Source: Dehalococcoidia bacterium (GTDB lineage Bacteria; Chloroflexota; Dehalococcoidia; E44-bin15). From it: a stretch of DNA of 15,597 nt. Numbering within the stretch: position 1 is the first letter of the stretch; every line of letters starts with the position of its first letter. Under the pieces are notes generated by a model. The model saw nothing but the letters and a program-made list of their open reading frames with translations. It made no database searches and was not told the DNA's origin. The stretch is from positions 1 through 15,597 of the forward strand of contig DAOUVR010000007.1 of NCBI GenBank assembly GCA_030667555.1, in the 5' to 3' direction. A program made the position numbers and the translations under genes. This document shows, in pieces, positions 7,240 through 13,926 of this stretch.

Positions 7240-8712
7240 CTGACAAGAACAAAGCTCATCGGCCTCATTTTAGGGCTTGCGGTATTCGCACTGTTCCTAG
7301 TAGTACCACCCTTTGGGGCAATGACACCACTGGGCATGAGGACGGTGGGAGTATTCCTGCTCGTTCTATGCTGGTGGCTGTTCACGCCGGTGCCTATCGG
7401 TGTCTCCTCTTTCTTTGGCCTGGCGTTATGGGTGGTAGTAGGTGTGCTGCCAGCCAAGGATGCTTTCGGCTACTTCGGCCACTGGATCAACATCTTCCTT
7501 ATCGCTTCATTCGGCATCGCTGCCGCCCTGCACACCACCGGGGCAGCGCGGCGCTACGCCCTTACTATGCTCAACCTCTCCTTCATCAGGGGAAGACCGT
7601 GGCGCCTTTTCACTATATACTTCGTGGCCTGCGGCATCTTGAGCGCCTTCACCTCCAATACCGCCTCCACCATTATATTTATCAGCCTGGCCCTCCCTCT
7701 CCTGGAGACCGCTGGTATCAAGAAGGGCGATAAGTTCGCCTTGTTCTTCATCCTCAGCATCGCTTGGGCAGCTAACTTTGGCGGGATGATCACCCCGGTA
7801 GGCACCGTCATAAACATCGTGGCCATGGGCATAGTGGAGGAGATGACCGGCTACTACATGGGCTTCGGCCAGTGGTGTATCCCCGGGGTACTCATTTTCA
7901 TCATCACCACCATCGTCACCATCCTGGTTGTCCGCTATGTGATGAGGCCCGATATCTCAGCGTTAAAGGCCCTGGATAGTAAATTTCTCACCGAGGAACT
8001 GAAGAAGATGGGGCCCATGCACCTGGGGGAGAAGCTGGCCTGGGGATTCCTGGCCCTGGCGGTAATCTGCTGGATGATCCCCGACCCCATCCGATATATC
8101 AGCACGGACATCTATGCAGTCATAAAGGAGCCCCTGAACTGGGGAGTTACTGCCATCATCATCGTCACCATCATGTGCATGGTGCCTTACAAGGCAGGGG
8201 GTGAAAGGAGGACGCTGCTCACCTTCCGAGATTGGGCCGCCAACGTGGACCTCGGCACGGTCAGCCTGGTGGCCATATGTCTCGCCCTTGCCGGCGTCTT
8301 GGGCAACCCAGAGACGGGCATCATAGAGACCCTCAGCGGTGCCCTATCCCCTGTCGTCAGCGGGTTAGCGCCGCTGGCAATGGTGGTGGTACTCAGCCTA
8401 GTTACAGTAATGATGGCCAACTTCATGTCACACATGACCTCGATGACGGTGTGGGTACTGGTGGGTGTAACTCTCTCCACGCAACTTGGCGTGGGCAACC
8501 CCGTAGCCCTTGCGATTGCCATCACCGCCGCTGCTAACATGGGTGGGGCCTTCCCATCAGCCACTACCACCACAGCAATAGTCTACGGCACGGGCTTCAT
8601 CACAATACCAGAAATGCTCAGGTCGGGGCTGCTAATCACAATAATATCCGCTATTCTAGCCGGACTTATCGGCTACTTGGTGGCGTGCGTGGTTTTCCCC
8701 TGGCCCGTTTAG
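7240..8712 (+). CDS. DASS/SLC13-family anion permease, probable CTG start
   Basis: This is a 490-residue inner-membrane carrier of the divalent anion:sodium symporter family, whose substrates are dicarboxylates, sulfate and similar anions. The first ATG is at 7321, but the 27 codons before it encode a clear first transmembrane helix (LIGLILGLAVFALFLVVPP) followed by the family's usual run into MRTVGVFLLVLCWW. This stretch has no ATG, GTG or TTG and is bounded by a TAG at 7237. A CTG at 7240 sits 7 nt after AGAAGGGGG, so it is the best start. Repeat 1 has the sodium/substrate hairpin SNTAST (residue 139 onward, counted from CTG) and then TPVGTVIN. In repeat 2 the matching hairpin reads NFMSHMTS, so the second SNT is not conserved. 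A charged cytosolic loop (KALDSKFLTEELKKMGP) separates the halves. The substrate is unknown. Confidence 0.88.
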   Translation: MTRTKLIGLILGLAVFALFLVVPPFGAMTPLGMRTVGVFLLVLCWWLFTPVPIGVSSFFGLALWVVVGVLPAKDAFGYFGHWINIFLIASFGIAAALHTTGAARRYALTMLNLSFIRGRPWRLFTIYFVACGILSAFTSNTASTIIFISLALPLLETAGIKKGDKFALFFILSIAWAANFGGMITPVGTVINIVAMGIVEEMTGYYMGFGQWCIPGVLIFIITTIVTILVVRYVMRPDISALKALDSKFLTEELKKMGPMHLGEKLAWGFLALAVICWMIPDPIRYISTDIYAVIKEPLNWGVTAIIIVTIMCMVPYKAGGERRTLLTFRDWAANVDLGTVSLVAICLALAGVLGNPETGIIETLSGALSPVVSGLAPLAMVVVLSLVTVMMANFMSHMTSMTVWVLVGVTLSTQLGVGNPVALAIAITAAANMGGAFPSATTTTAIVYGTGFITIPEMLRSGLLITIISAILAGLIGYLVACVVFPWPV

Positions 8713-9064
8713 TGGTTGTTGGGACACCCAGGCCATCAGCTCAAAGGCGGTGCATTTTTTCAGGCATGGGTAACACTTTTTTAGAAATGATGTGCATGAT
8801 GTATCACAACATTGCTTGCAGTGCAGGGAGAGTATGTTTATCAAGCTACCCCCAATGTCCCCCTTGGTCTCAAGGAAGAGAGCCTCACCACTTCAAACTG
8901 ATACTTTCATCTATCAGAGCAGTTTATCACCGGCAAGGACTTCCCCATTCTCGTTGACCGGTTATATCTATGGTAGTAGAATCCGAGCAAAGAGGTCGAG
9001 ACCGACACGGTAGCAAAGCTGTTACATCGAGTCCAACGACATCGAAGGAAAGGAGAGGAAACAT
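8713..9064. other. Intergenic region with no recognisable gene
   Basis: These 352 bp lie between the permease and the small membrane protein. Apart from the promoter at 8954-8982 and the ribosome site before 9065 I see no coding pattern, tRNA, terminator hairpin or repeat. Confidence 0.6.
8954..8982 (+). promoter_or_regulatory. Sigma70-type promoter of the small membrane protein gene
   Basis: TTGACC, a 17-bp spacer and TAGAAT. Predicted transcription start is near 8989, giving a leader of about 75 nt before the ATG at 9065. Confidence 0.6.
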
Positions 9065-9376
9065 ATGGCGTGGTATGCTTATCTGGCTTACTTCCTTGCG
9101 GGCGTCCTTCTAGCCAACGGTGTGCCGCACTTCGTGCATGGTATATCTGGGAAGAAATTTCAAAGCCCCTTCGCCTCACCACCCGCTGTTGGGGAATCAT
9201 CCCCGTTAGTGAACGTCATCTGGGGGCTGGTCAACTTCATTATTGGCTATGCGCTCATCTACGGAGTAGGGGACTTCACCTTTGGCTTCAGCCCTGCTGT
9301 CCTGATGGTTGGTCTGGGCGCTATCGTCGCTTCGGTGGCACTAGCCTTCTATTTTGGGCGCGTGCGCAGTCGCTGA
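9065..9376 (+). CDS. Conserved small membrane protein of unknown function
   Basis: This 103-residue protein has three hydrophobic segments (about 4-20, 48-68 and 76-96) and an Arg-rich C-terminus (GRVRSR), suggesting a cytosolic tail. The segment between the first two helices (PHFVHGISGKKFQSPFASPP, then GESSPLVNVIWG) has the look of a strongly conserved loop. I recall similar HFVHGISG...PFASPP proteins annotated as hypothetical in many bacteria, but no function is known to me. AGGAGAGG lies 6 nt before the ATG and a consensus promoter is upstream, so it is probably expressed as a single gene. It ends against the decayed nadE remnant, which is on the opposite strand. Confidence 0.8.
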   Translation: MAWYAYLAYFLAGVLLANGVPHFVHGISGKKFQSPFASPPAVGESSPLVNVIWGLVNFIIGYALIYGVGDFTFGFSPAVLMVGLGAIVASVALAFYFGRVRSR

Positions 9377-9391
9377 GTTCCCCTTAGTGCT

Positions 9392-9520
9392 TCCACCCCG
9401 GAGGTTGATGCCGACGCCATCTACATCGTAGATGTGAAACACACTGCCAGCCTGGAATTAGCGACCCTCATCGAGGACACCGTAGTTCGGCAGACATGTC
9501 TTATAATTGGCTGGCTGTAC
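9392..9520 (-). pseudogene. nadE: Decayed internal piece of NAD+ synthetase (nadE remnant)
   Basis: In one minus-strand frame this encodes NYKTCLPNYGVLDEGR, a stop, then FQAGSVFHIYDVDGVGIN. This is the segment of glutamine-dependent NAD+ synthetases that follows the catalytic lysine (K..LPNYGVFDE.RYFQAG). The lysine is kept, but a TAA at 9458-9460 replaces the expected Tyr codon. The downstream cysteine motif (NICEDIW) is not recognisable, and the remaining three quarters of the gene are gone. It continues the intact 5' piece at 10214-10507 after a gap of about 0.7 kb of inserted sequence, and would need only about ten codons to join it. There is no start codon or ribosome site. It is certainly not functional. 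Confidence 0.8.
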
Positions 9521-9525
9521 ATGAA

Positions 9526-9690
9526 TCAAAGGACCGGTAGGTATTTCTTAAGCTCGTAGTCGGTCACTTGAGCCCGGTACAGGTCCCACTCGATTTTCTT
9601 GTTTTTGATGAAGGCATCGAAAACGTGATCGCCGAGGGCTTTTCGAACAACTTCGCTCCCCTCGGTGATTAGAGCCCGTTTGCTACGCAT
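9526..9690 (-). pseudogene. glnA: Duplicated 3' end of glnA (glutamine synthetase C-terminal fragment)
   Basis: The 54-codon frame begins MRSKRALITEGSEVV and then gives the last 46 or so residues of the full glutamine synthetase at 10543, ending KKYLPVL. At DNA level 9532-9639 is identical to 10549-10656 (108 bp, offset 1017). The next ~29 bp match with about five changes, and homology stops near 9668. It carries none of the active-site residues, which lie in the body of the enzyme. The ATG is 8 nt past the stop of the 122-codon ORF with no ribosome site, so the frame is probably a by-product. It is either a remnant of duplication or donor DNA carried with the insert in nadE. Confidence 0.9.
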
Positions 9691-9698
9691 TGCTATAC

Positions 9699-10067
9699 TC
9701 AGTGCTCAACGGTAACTTCTACCACATTCTCCCTCGCGATGGCTCGTTCGACATCACCTACCCTAACGAAGACGTGCATCATTCCGAACACCTCGTATTG
9801 CCCGTTCTCCAACTTTGACGTGTCCCATCTTACTGCGAAGTTCTCGCTCCTATCATCGGACTCCCCGATCTTGGTCCAGGTATGCGTGCCCTTCTTGCGG
9901 TAGTACCACGGGTTGCTCACCCTCGTGATGGGGCCGTGGATGCCAAGTTCCTCCAACTCCTTGTCCAGCAACTGTTCATCATACTGCTCCCGCAGGCGGA
10001 CCACGCCCGAGAAGGTCTTGAGAATCTCGGAAGGCACAATATAGTGCGGTCCCCAATCGTATGGCAT
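9699..10067 (-). CDS. Hypothetical protein, 122 residues, possible beta-sandwich
   Basis: I do not recognise this protein. AAAGGAGG lies 6 nt before the ATG, so it is probably translated. The N-terminal half (PYDWGPHYIVPSEILKTF, then a run rich in E, L and D) looks helical. The C-terminal half has alternating strands with NPWYYRKKGTHTWTKIG, WDTSKLENGQYEV and VENVVEVTV-like ends. The W-D-T...NGQYEV pattern recalls Ig-like or FN3-like repeats, but this is pattern resemblance only. There is no signal peptide or membrane segment. It lies inside the material that interrupts nadE, between the 5' nadE piece and the duplicated glnA tail, so it probably arrived with that insertion. Confidence is moderate that the gene is real and low for any function. 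Confidence 0.6.
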   Translation of the reverse strand: MPYDWGPHYIVPSEILKTFSGVVRLREQYDEQLLDKELEELGIHGPITRVSNPWYYRKKGTHTWTKIGESDDRSENFAVRWDTSKLENGQYEVFGMMHVFVRVGDVERAIARENVVEVTVEH

Positions 10068-10132
10068 AGCTAACCTCCTTTGTCTTTTTTTGTGGAATGT
10101 AACACGTGCATTTCAACTAAGCCGAAGTCTCG

Positions 10133-10507
10133 TTACAACTCTGGGAAATTCGTCATTTGTTCATAATCGACCATCCCACCCCATGCTATGCTTTCGACTT
10201 CTATCCCGACTTTCACCGCAGCAGCATTGTAGATATCCTCTTTGGCATCGACGAAGCCAACGACGATCGCGATCCTGGAGGATTGTTTTACGATCTGGTC
10301 AACCGACTTCAGATTCTCTTCTATAAACTGTGGCTTGAGCAGAAGATCCTCCGGCGGATAGCCGCATACTGCAAGCTCGGGAAAGGTAAGTAGATCAACT
10401 CCCAAAGACTTCGCTTCAGCTATGGCCTTAATGATTTTCTGCGTGTTGCCCGCAAAATCGCCGACGGTTGTGTTGATCTGAGCCATACCAACGCGCAGTT
10501 GCCGCAT
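10133..10507 (-). pseudogene. nadE: Truncated glutamine-dependent NAD+ synthetase (5' fragment of nadE)
   Basis: Glutamine-dependent NadE amidates deamido-NAD+ using a nitrilase-type glutaminase domain fused to an ATP pyrophosphatase. Only residues 1-98 of the glutaminase domain are present: MRQLRVGMAQINTTVGD, the catalytic glutamate in FPELAVCGYPPEDLL (Glu44), and VVGFVDAKEDIYNAAAV. After Val98 the frame switches to 26 unrelated residues ending TNFPEL and stops. The lysine and cysteine of the triad and the whole synthetase domain are missing. A full gene would be about 550-680 codons. GGGAG lies 8 nt before the ATG and the gene begins 35 bp after glnA, so it may still be transcribed and translated as a dead fragment. 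The decayed continuation is at 9392-9520. Confidence 0.85.
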
Positions 10508-10542
10508 GTTAGCAACTCCCGCTAGAACGGAGTACGTTCGAT

Positions 10543-11886
10543 TTATAAGACCGGTAGGTATTTCTTAAGCTCGTAGTCGGTCACTTGAGCCCGGTACAGG
10601 TCCCACTCGATTTTCTTGTTTTTGATGAAGGCATCGAAAACGTGATCGCCGAGGGCCTTTCGCACAACCTCACTCTCCTCGGTGAGTTGAATAGCCTCCC
10701 ATAGACTGCCAGGCAGGGTATCTATTCCCCTTTTTTGACGCTCCTCGTCCGTCATTTCGTATACATTCTCTTCCACAGGTTCTGGAATTTCATACTGCTT
10801 TTCGATCCCTTCCAGCCCAGAGGCCAGCATCACGCTGAATGTGAGGTACGGGTTGCAGGCAGGGTCTGGGGATCTAAATTCTATCCTCGTCGACTTTTCC
10901 TTGCCAGGCTGGTATTCTGGAATCCTGATCAGGTCTGACCTATTACGCCGCGCCCAGGAAAGGTAAACCGGGGCCTCATAGCCAGGAATCAGCCGCTTGT
11001 ATGAGTTGACCCACTGATTGGTAACGGATGTGATTTCAGGGGCATGCTTTAGTAGCCCGGCTACATAATACTTGGCCGTCTCGGAAAGATGATATGGGTC
11101 TTTCGCATCGAAGAAAGCGTTATGCCCCTCCTTGAATAACGACTGGTGTACGTGCATGCCACTGCCATTGACACCGAAAATGGGTTTGGGCATAAAGGTA
11201 GCGTAAACATCGTGCTTCAAGGCTATTTGCTTAACTACCAGGCGATAGGTCATCACGCTATCAGCCATGGTTAGAGCGTCAGTATACCTCATATCTATCT
11301 CATGCTGGCTGGGAGCAACCTCATGATGGGAGTACTCGACGCCGATGCCCATTTCCTCCAGAGTGAGAACCGTCTCCCTCCTTAGGTCAGTCGCTGTGTC
11401 CAGAGGGATCATATCGAAATAGCCCCCTTCATCCAATGTCTCGGTCCCCTTAGAGTCTCGAAAGTAGAAGTACTCCAGTTCAGGACCTACGTAGTAGGTG
11501 TAACCCATATCCGCTGCCCTCTTCAGGTTTCTCTTCAGGACATACCTTGGATCGCCTTCGAAGGGCCCTCCGCCGGGCATCAAAATGTCGCAGAACATCC
11601 GGGCCACGGAGTGGTGCTCCTTTGGCCTCCAGGGAAGAAGCTGGAAGGTGTCAGGGTCGGGCAGAGCCACCATATCGCTCTCATCGATCCTGGCAAACCC
11701 CTCGATGGAGGAGCCATCAAAACCCATCCCCTGCTCCAAGGCCCCTTCCAATTCCTCCACTGTGATGGCAAAGCTCTTGAGCGTGCCCAGAATGTCCGTG
11801 AACCACAACCTGATGAACTTCACATCGCACTCCTTTGCCATCTTTAGGACATATTCCTTGCCTTCTTGCCTGCTTTTAGTCACCAT
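10543..11886 (-). CDS. glnA: Glutamine synthetase type I (GSI-alpha)
   Basis: GlnA condenses ammonium and glutamate with ATP to glutamine and acts as a cytosolic dodecamer. The 447-residue length and the lack of the long GSI-beta insertion point to the GSI-alpha class, which is feedback-controlled and not adenylylated. Seen in order are MGFDGSSIEGFARIDESDM (54-72; Arg66 matches the feedback arginine Arg62 of the Bacillus enzyme as I recall it), the metal ligands in GPELEYFYF (134-142), HHEVAPSQHEID (187-198), FGVNGSGMHVHQS (237-249), the NSYKRLIPGYEAPVYLSWARR signature, and RIEFRSPDPACNPYL. GGAGG sits 6 nt before the ATG. It is the third gene of amtB-glnK-glnA, 20 bp after glnK. Its last 137 bp recur downstream at 9532-9668. 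Confidence 0.97.
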   Translation of the reverse strand: MVTKSRQEGKEYVLKMAKECDVKFIRLWFTDILGTLKSFAITVEELEGALEQGMGFDGSSIEGFARIDESDMVALPDPDTFQLLPWRPKEHHSVARMFCDILMPGGGPFEGDPRYVLKRNLKRAADMGYTYYVGPELEYFYFRDSKGTETLDEGGYFDMIPLDTATDLRRETVLTLEEMGIGVEYSHHEVAPSQHEIDMRYTDALTMADSVMTYRLVVKQIALKHDVYATFMPKPIFGVNGSGMHVHQSLFKEGHNAFFDAKDPYHLSETAKYYVAGLLKHAPEITSVTNQWVNSYKRLIPGYEAPVYLSWARRNRSDLIRIPEYQPGKEKSTRIEFRSPDPACNPYLTFSVMLASGLEGIEKQYEIPEPVEENVYEMTDEERQKRGIDTLPGSLWEAIQLTEESEVVRKALGDHVFDAFIKNKKIEWDLYRAQVTDYELKKYLPVL

Positions 11887-11906
11887 TTCAAACCTCCTTT
11901 TTTGTT

Positions 11907-12245
11907 CTAAATAGCGTTTTCGCCTTTGTCGCCAGTCCTGACGCGCACCGCGCCTTCAACCGGCAGGATGAATATCTTGCCATCGCCCATCTCCCCTGTC
12001 CGAGCACTTCTGACAATGGCGTCTATTGTGTTAGCTACATCTTCGTCGAGGACCACAATCTCGACTTTGAGCTTGAGCAAGAGATCAACCTTATATTCCC
12101 TGCCTCGCCACTGCTGAGTTAACCCCTTTTGTTTCCCATGACCTTTGACCTCAGAAATAGTCATCCCCGGATAGCCCAGATCTTCCAGCGCCTTTCTTAC
12201 CATCCCCAGACACTCGGGACGAATTATCGCTTCGATCTTTTTCAT
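11907..12245 (-). CDS. glnK: PII signal-transduction protein, GlnK type
   Basis: PII proteins are trimers that bind ATP/ADP and 2-oxoglutarate and, when paired with AmtB, plug the ammonium channel. The 112-residue length is standard. The start MKKIEAIIRPECL is the family N-terminus. The T-loop (about 37-55) keeps Tyr51 in GREYKVD, the residue uridylylated in proteobacteria; whether it is modified here is unknown. The B-loop TGEMGDGKIFI and the C-terminal VRVRTGDKGENAI are complete. It starts 1 bp after the amtB stop, with GGAGG inside the end of amtB, so it is translationally coupled to it. The GlnK reading is based on this linkage; glnB is the alternative name. Confidence 0.96.
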   Translation of the reverse strand: MKKIEAIIRPECLGMVRKALEDLGYPGMTISEVKGHGKQKGLTQQWRGREYKVDLLLKLKVEIVVLDEDVANTIDAIVRSARTGEMGDGKIFILPVEGAVRVRTGDKGENAI

Positions 12246-12246
12246 T

Positions 12247-13617
12247 TCAAGCCTCCATATAGGGGAACTCAGAATATGCCTTGGTTCCGTGCTCGGAAAT
12301 GTCCAGGCCAGCCAACTCCTCCTGTGGCGATACTCTTATCCCCATAACCTTGTCCATTATCTTGAAGAGGGCATACCCCAAGATGAATGCCCAGGCGATG
12401 CAGACCGCTGCTCCTATTACTTGCGCGGCGAGCTGCCCCCATCCTCCCCCATAGAATAACCCGATAACGCCACCATAGGCCCCATCGGCGAATAACCCTA
12501 CACACAATAGCCCCCACACGCCACAGGTGCCATGAACGCTCACTGCACCTACTGGATCGTCAACTCCTATCTTGTCAAAGAAGTATACACTGAGCACCAC
12601 CAGCACACCAGCCACAAGTCCGATTACCACCGCCGCCCAAGCCTCCACAAAGGCGCATGGAGCAGTTATGGCTACCAGTCCGGCTATGGCGCCATTGAGG
12701 GCCATGCCCACATCTGGCTTTTTACTTCTTATCCAGGTGAACAGCATGGCAGCGAAGGCTGCAGCGGCAGCAGCCAGGTTGGTATTTACAGCTATAACCG
12801 ATATTCTCAGATCATGAGCTGAAAGCGTACTGCCTGAGTTAAACCCAAACCATCCAAACCATAGGATGAAACATCCCAGTGCCGCCAAAGCTAAGCTATG
12901 ACCTGGTATAGCTCTTGGCTTGCCATTCACATATTTGCCGATTCTTGGCCCCAGAACTATAGCTCCAGCCAGTCCTACAACCCCCCCTATGGTGTGTACT
13001 ACCCCTGAACCAGCAAAATCGATATGCCCAGCACCAAGGGGCAATGCGGAAAGCCAGCCACCACCCCACACCCAGTGTCCATAGATTGGGTAAATGATGG
13101 CACCTATTATGATACTGTAGAGGAAATAAGCCCTCCACTTCATCCTTTCAGCTACTGCCCCAGCAACAATAGTGGCAGCGGTAGCAGCGAACACCACCTG
13201 AAAGATAAAGAGCAGATATGTACCAACATCATATGCATCACCAGTGAGGAACCAACCTGTAGTCCCGATCACCCCTGCCTTATCAGCACCAAACATAAGG
13301 GCGAAGCCCATAACCATGAAAGATAGAGAGGTCATAGCGAAATCCATCAGGTTTTTGAGCATCAGGTTGGCGGTGTTCTTGGCCCGGCAGAAGCCCCCCT
13401 CCAGCATAGCAAAGCCGGCCTGCATCAGGAAGACCAGGAATGAACACATCAACACCCAAACATAATCCGCCGGCAACCCTGGGTCTCCAAGGAGGGCGGT
13501 TTCCCCTGTAGGGTCAGCAGCCGAAGCAATTGTCGAGCCCAGAAAGACGAATAGGAGTGTGAAGAAAAGGAAAAGCCCTCCCCTCCTAATCAAGATCAGT
13601 GCCCTATTCACTGACAC
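12247..13617 (-). CDS. amtB: Ammonium transporter (Amt/MEP/Rh family), GTG start
   Basis: This is a 456-residue trimeric membrane channel for ammonium uptake. It opens with a positively charged, hydrophobic leader ending in STIASAADP, a probable cleaved signal peptide as in E. coli AmtB. Eleven membrane segments follow. Pore hallmarks are the twin histidines His208 (SGVVHTIGG) and His362 (SVHGTCGVWG), the Asp in IDFAGSG (Asp200), and KNLMDFAM. GMALNGAIAGLVAITAPCAFV is the usual family stretch. The start is a GTG, with AAAGGGGGG 5 nt upstream; a second GTG two codons on is an alternative. It heads amtB-glnK-glnA. Its long upstream region carries a four-fold 11-bp repeat that is a good candidate operator for the neighbouring OmpR-type regulator. 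Confidence 0.97.
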   Translation of the reverse strand: MSVNRALILIRRGGLFLFFTLLFVFLGSTIASAADPTGETALLGDPGLPADYVWVLMCSFLVFLMQAGFAMLEGGFCRAKNTANLMLKNLMDFAMTSLSFMVMGFALMFGADKAGVIGTTGWFLTGDAYDVGTYLLFIFQVVFAATAATIVAGAVAERMKWRAYFLYSIIIGAIIYPIYGHWVWGGGWLSALPLGAGHIDFAGSGVVHTIGGVVGLAGAIVLGPRIGKYVNGKPRAIPGHSLALAALGCFILWFGWFGFNSGSTLSAHDLRISVIAVNTNLAAAAAAFAAMLFTWIRSKKPDVGMALNGAIAGLVAITAPCAFVEAWAAVVIGLVAGVLVVLSVYFFDKIGVDDPVGAVSVHGTCGVWGLLCVGLFADGAYGGVIGLFYGGGWGQLAAQVIGAAVCIAWAFILGYALFKIMDKVMGIRVSPQEELAGLDISEHGTKAYSEFPYMEA

Positions 13618-13829
13618 AAGTACCCCCCTTTCTCTGGATATATGAAAACCCAGCTTGCGCTAGAGCCCTACTCCCATCAAAGCTCTCCATTTTTTTCATC
13701 ATAACTGTGCTTGCCTTCACCTTTGCCCTTCACCATTACCTCGTTGAATCAAAGACTTGCCTACACCTTTAACCTTTTATAGACGTCCACAGCGATCCTC
13801 CTTCCTTAGACTAATGCTAACGACTAAAT

Positions 13830-13867
13830 GTTTCCAGCATATTGCGACTAAATTACATTTGTGTTAC
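13830..13867 (-). promoter_or_regulatory. Candidate OmpR/GlnR-type operator upstream of amtB
   Basis: On the minus strand GTAAC, GTAAT, GCAAT and GAAAC start at 13867, 13856, 13845 and 13834, an exact 11-bp period with 6-bp gaps. Direct half-sites one helical turn apart are the usual target of OmpR/PhoB-type dimers, and the actinobacterial GlnR box is likewise built of GTnAC and GAAAC half-sites with n6 gaps. It lies 49 bp upstream of a TATAAA (13776-13781) that lacks a good -35, as expected for an activator site. The linked degenerate regulator is the obvious candidate binder. Binding itself is inference. Confidence 0.6.
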
Positions 13868-13873
13868 AAAATA

Positions 13874-13904
13874 TAAAAGGGGAAGGATTTCCCTTCCCCT
13901 TTTA
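13874..13904 (-). terminator. Rho-independent terminator after the response regulator
   Basis: Perfect 13-bp arms (TAAAAGGGGAAGG and CCTTCCCCTTTTA) with a 5-base loop. A-rich and T-rich flanks on both sides mean it could work in either direction. It lies 22 bp after the regulator stop and separates that gene from the amtB operon. Confidence 0.88.
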
Positions 13905-13926
13905 TTGACTTCAACGGCATCTAGCT

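Larger units (their letters stand above)
13618..13926. other. amtB leader and control region
   Basis: These 309 bp hold, on the minus strand, the terminator of the regulator gene (13874-13904), the phased pentamer array (13830-13867), a perfect but orphan Shine-Dalgarno with a 9-codon frame (13761-13803), a TATAAA at 13776-13781 that could be the amtB -10, and the amtB ribosome site. No longer gene is present. Confidence 0.65.

Noticed and set aside
8187..8573. Long minus-strand open frame inside the DASS gene
   Set aside because: It lies fully opposite conserved transmembrane coding sequence and shows no family motif or ribosome site.
8713..9064. Short plus and minus frames in the gap before the small membrane protein
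   Set aside because: No ribosome sites, motifs or conserved look; composition is like non-coding sequence.
9377..9553. Plus-strand open stretch following the small membrane protein stop, with a protein-like translation (VDADAIYIVDVKHTASLE)
   Set aside because: It has no start codon or ribosome site, and the opposite strand of the same DNA encodes a recognisable NadE segment, so it is an antisense shadow.
13606..13690. 28-codon frame overlapping the amtB start (MESFDGSRAL...)
   Set aside because: No ribosome site precedes its ATG, and it overlaps the amtB ribosome site and start.
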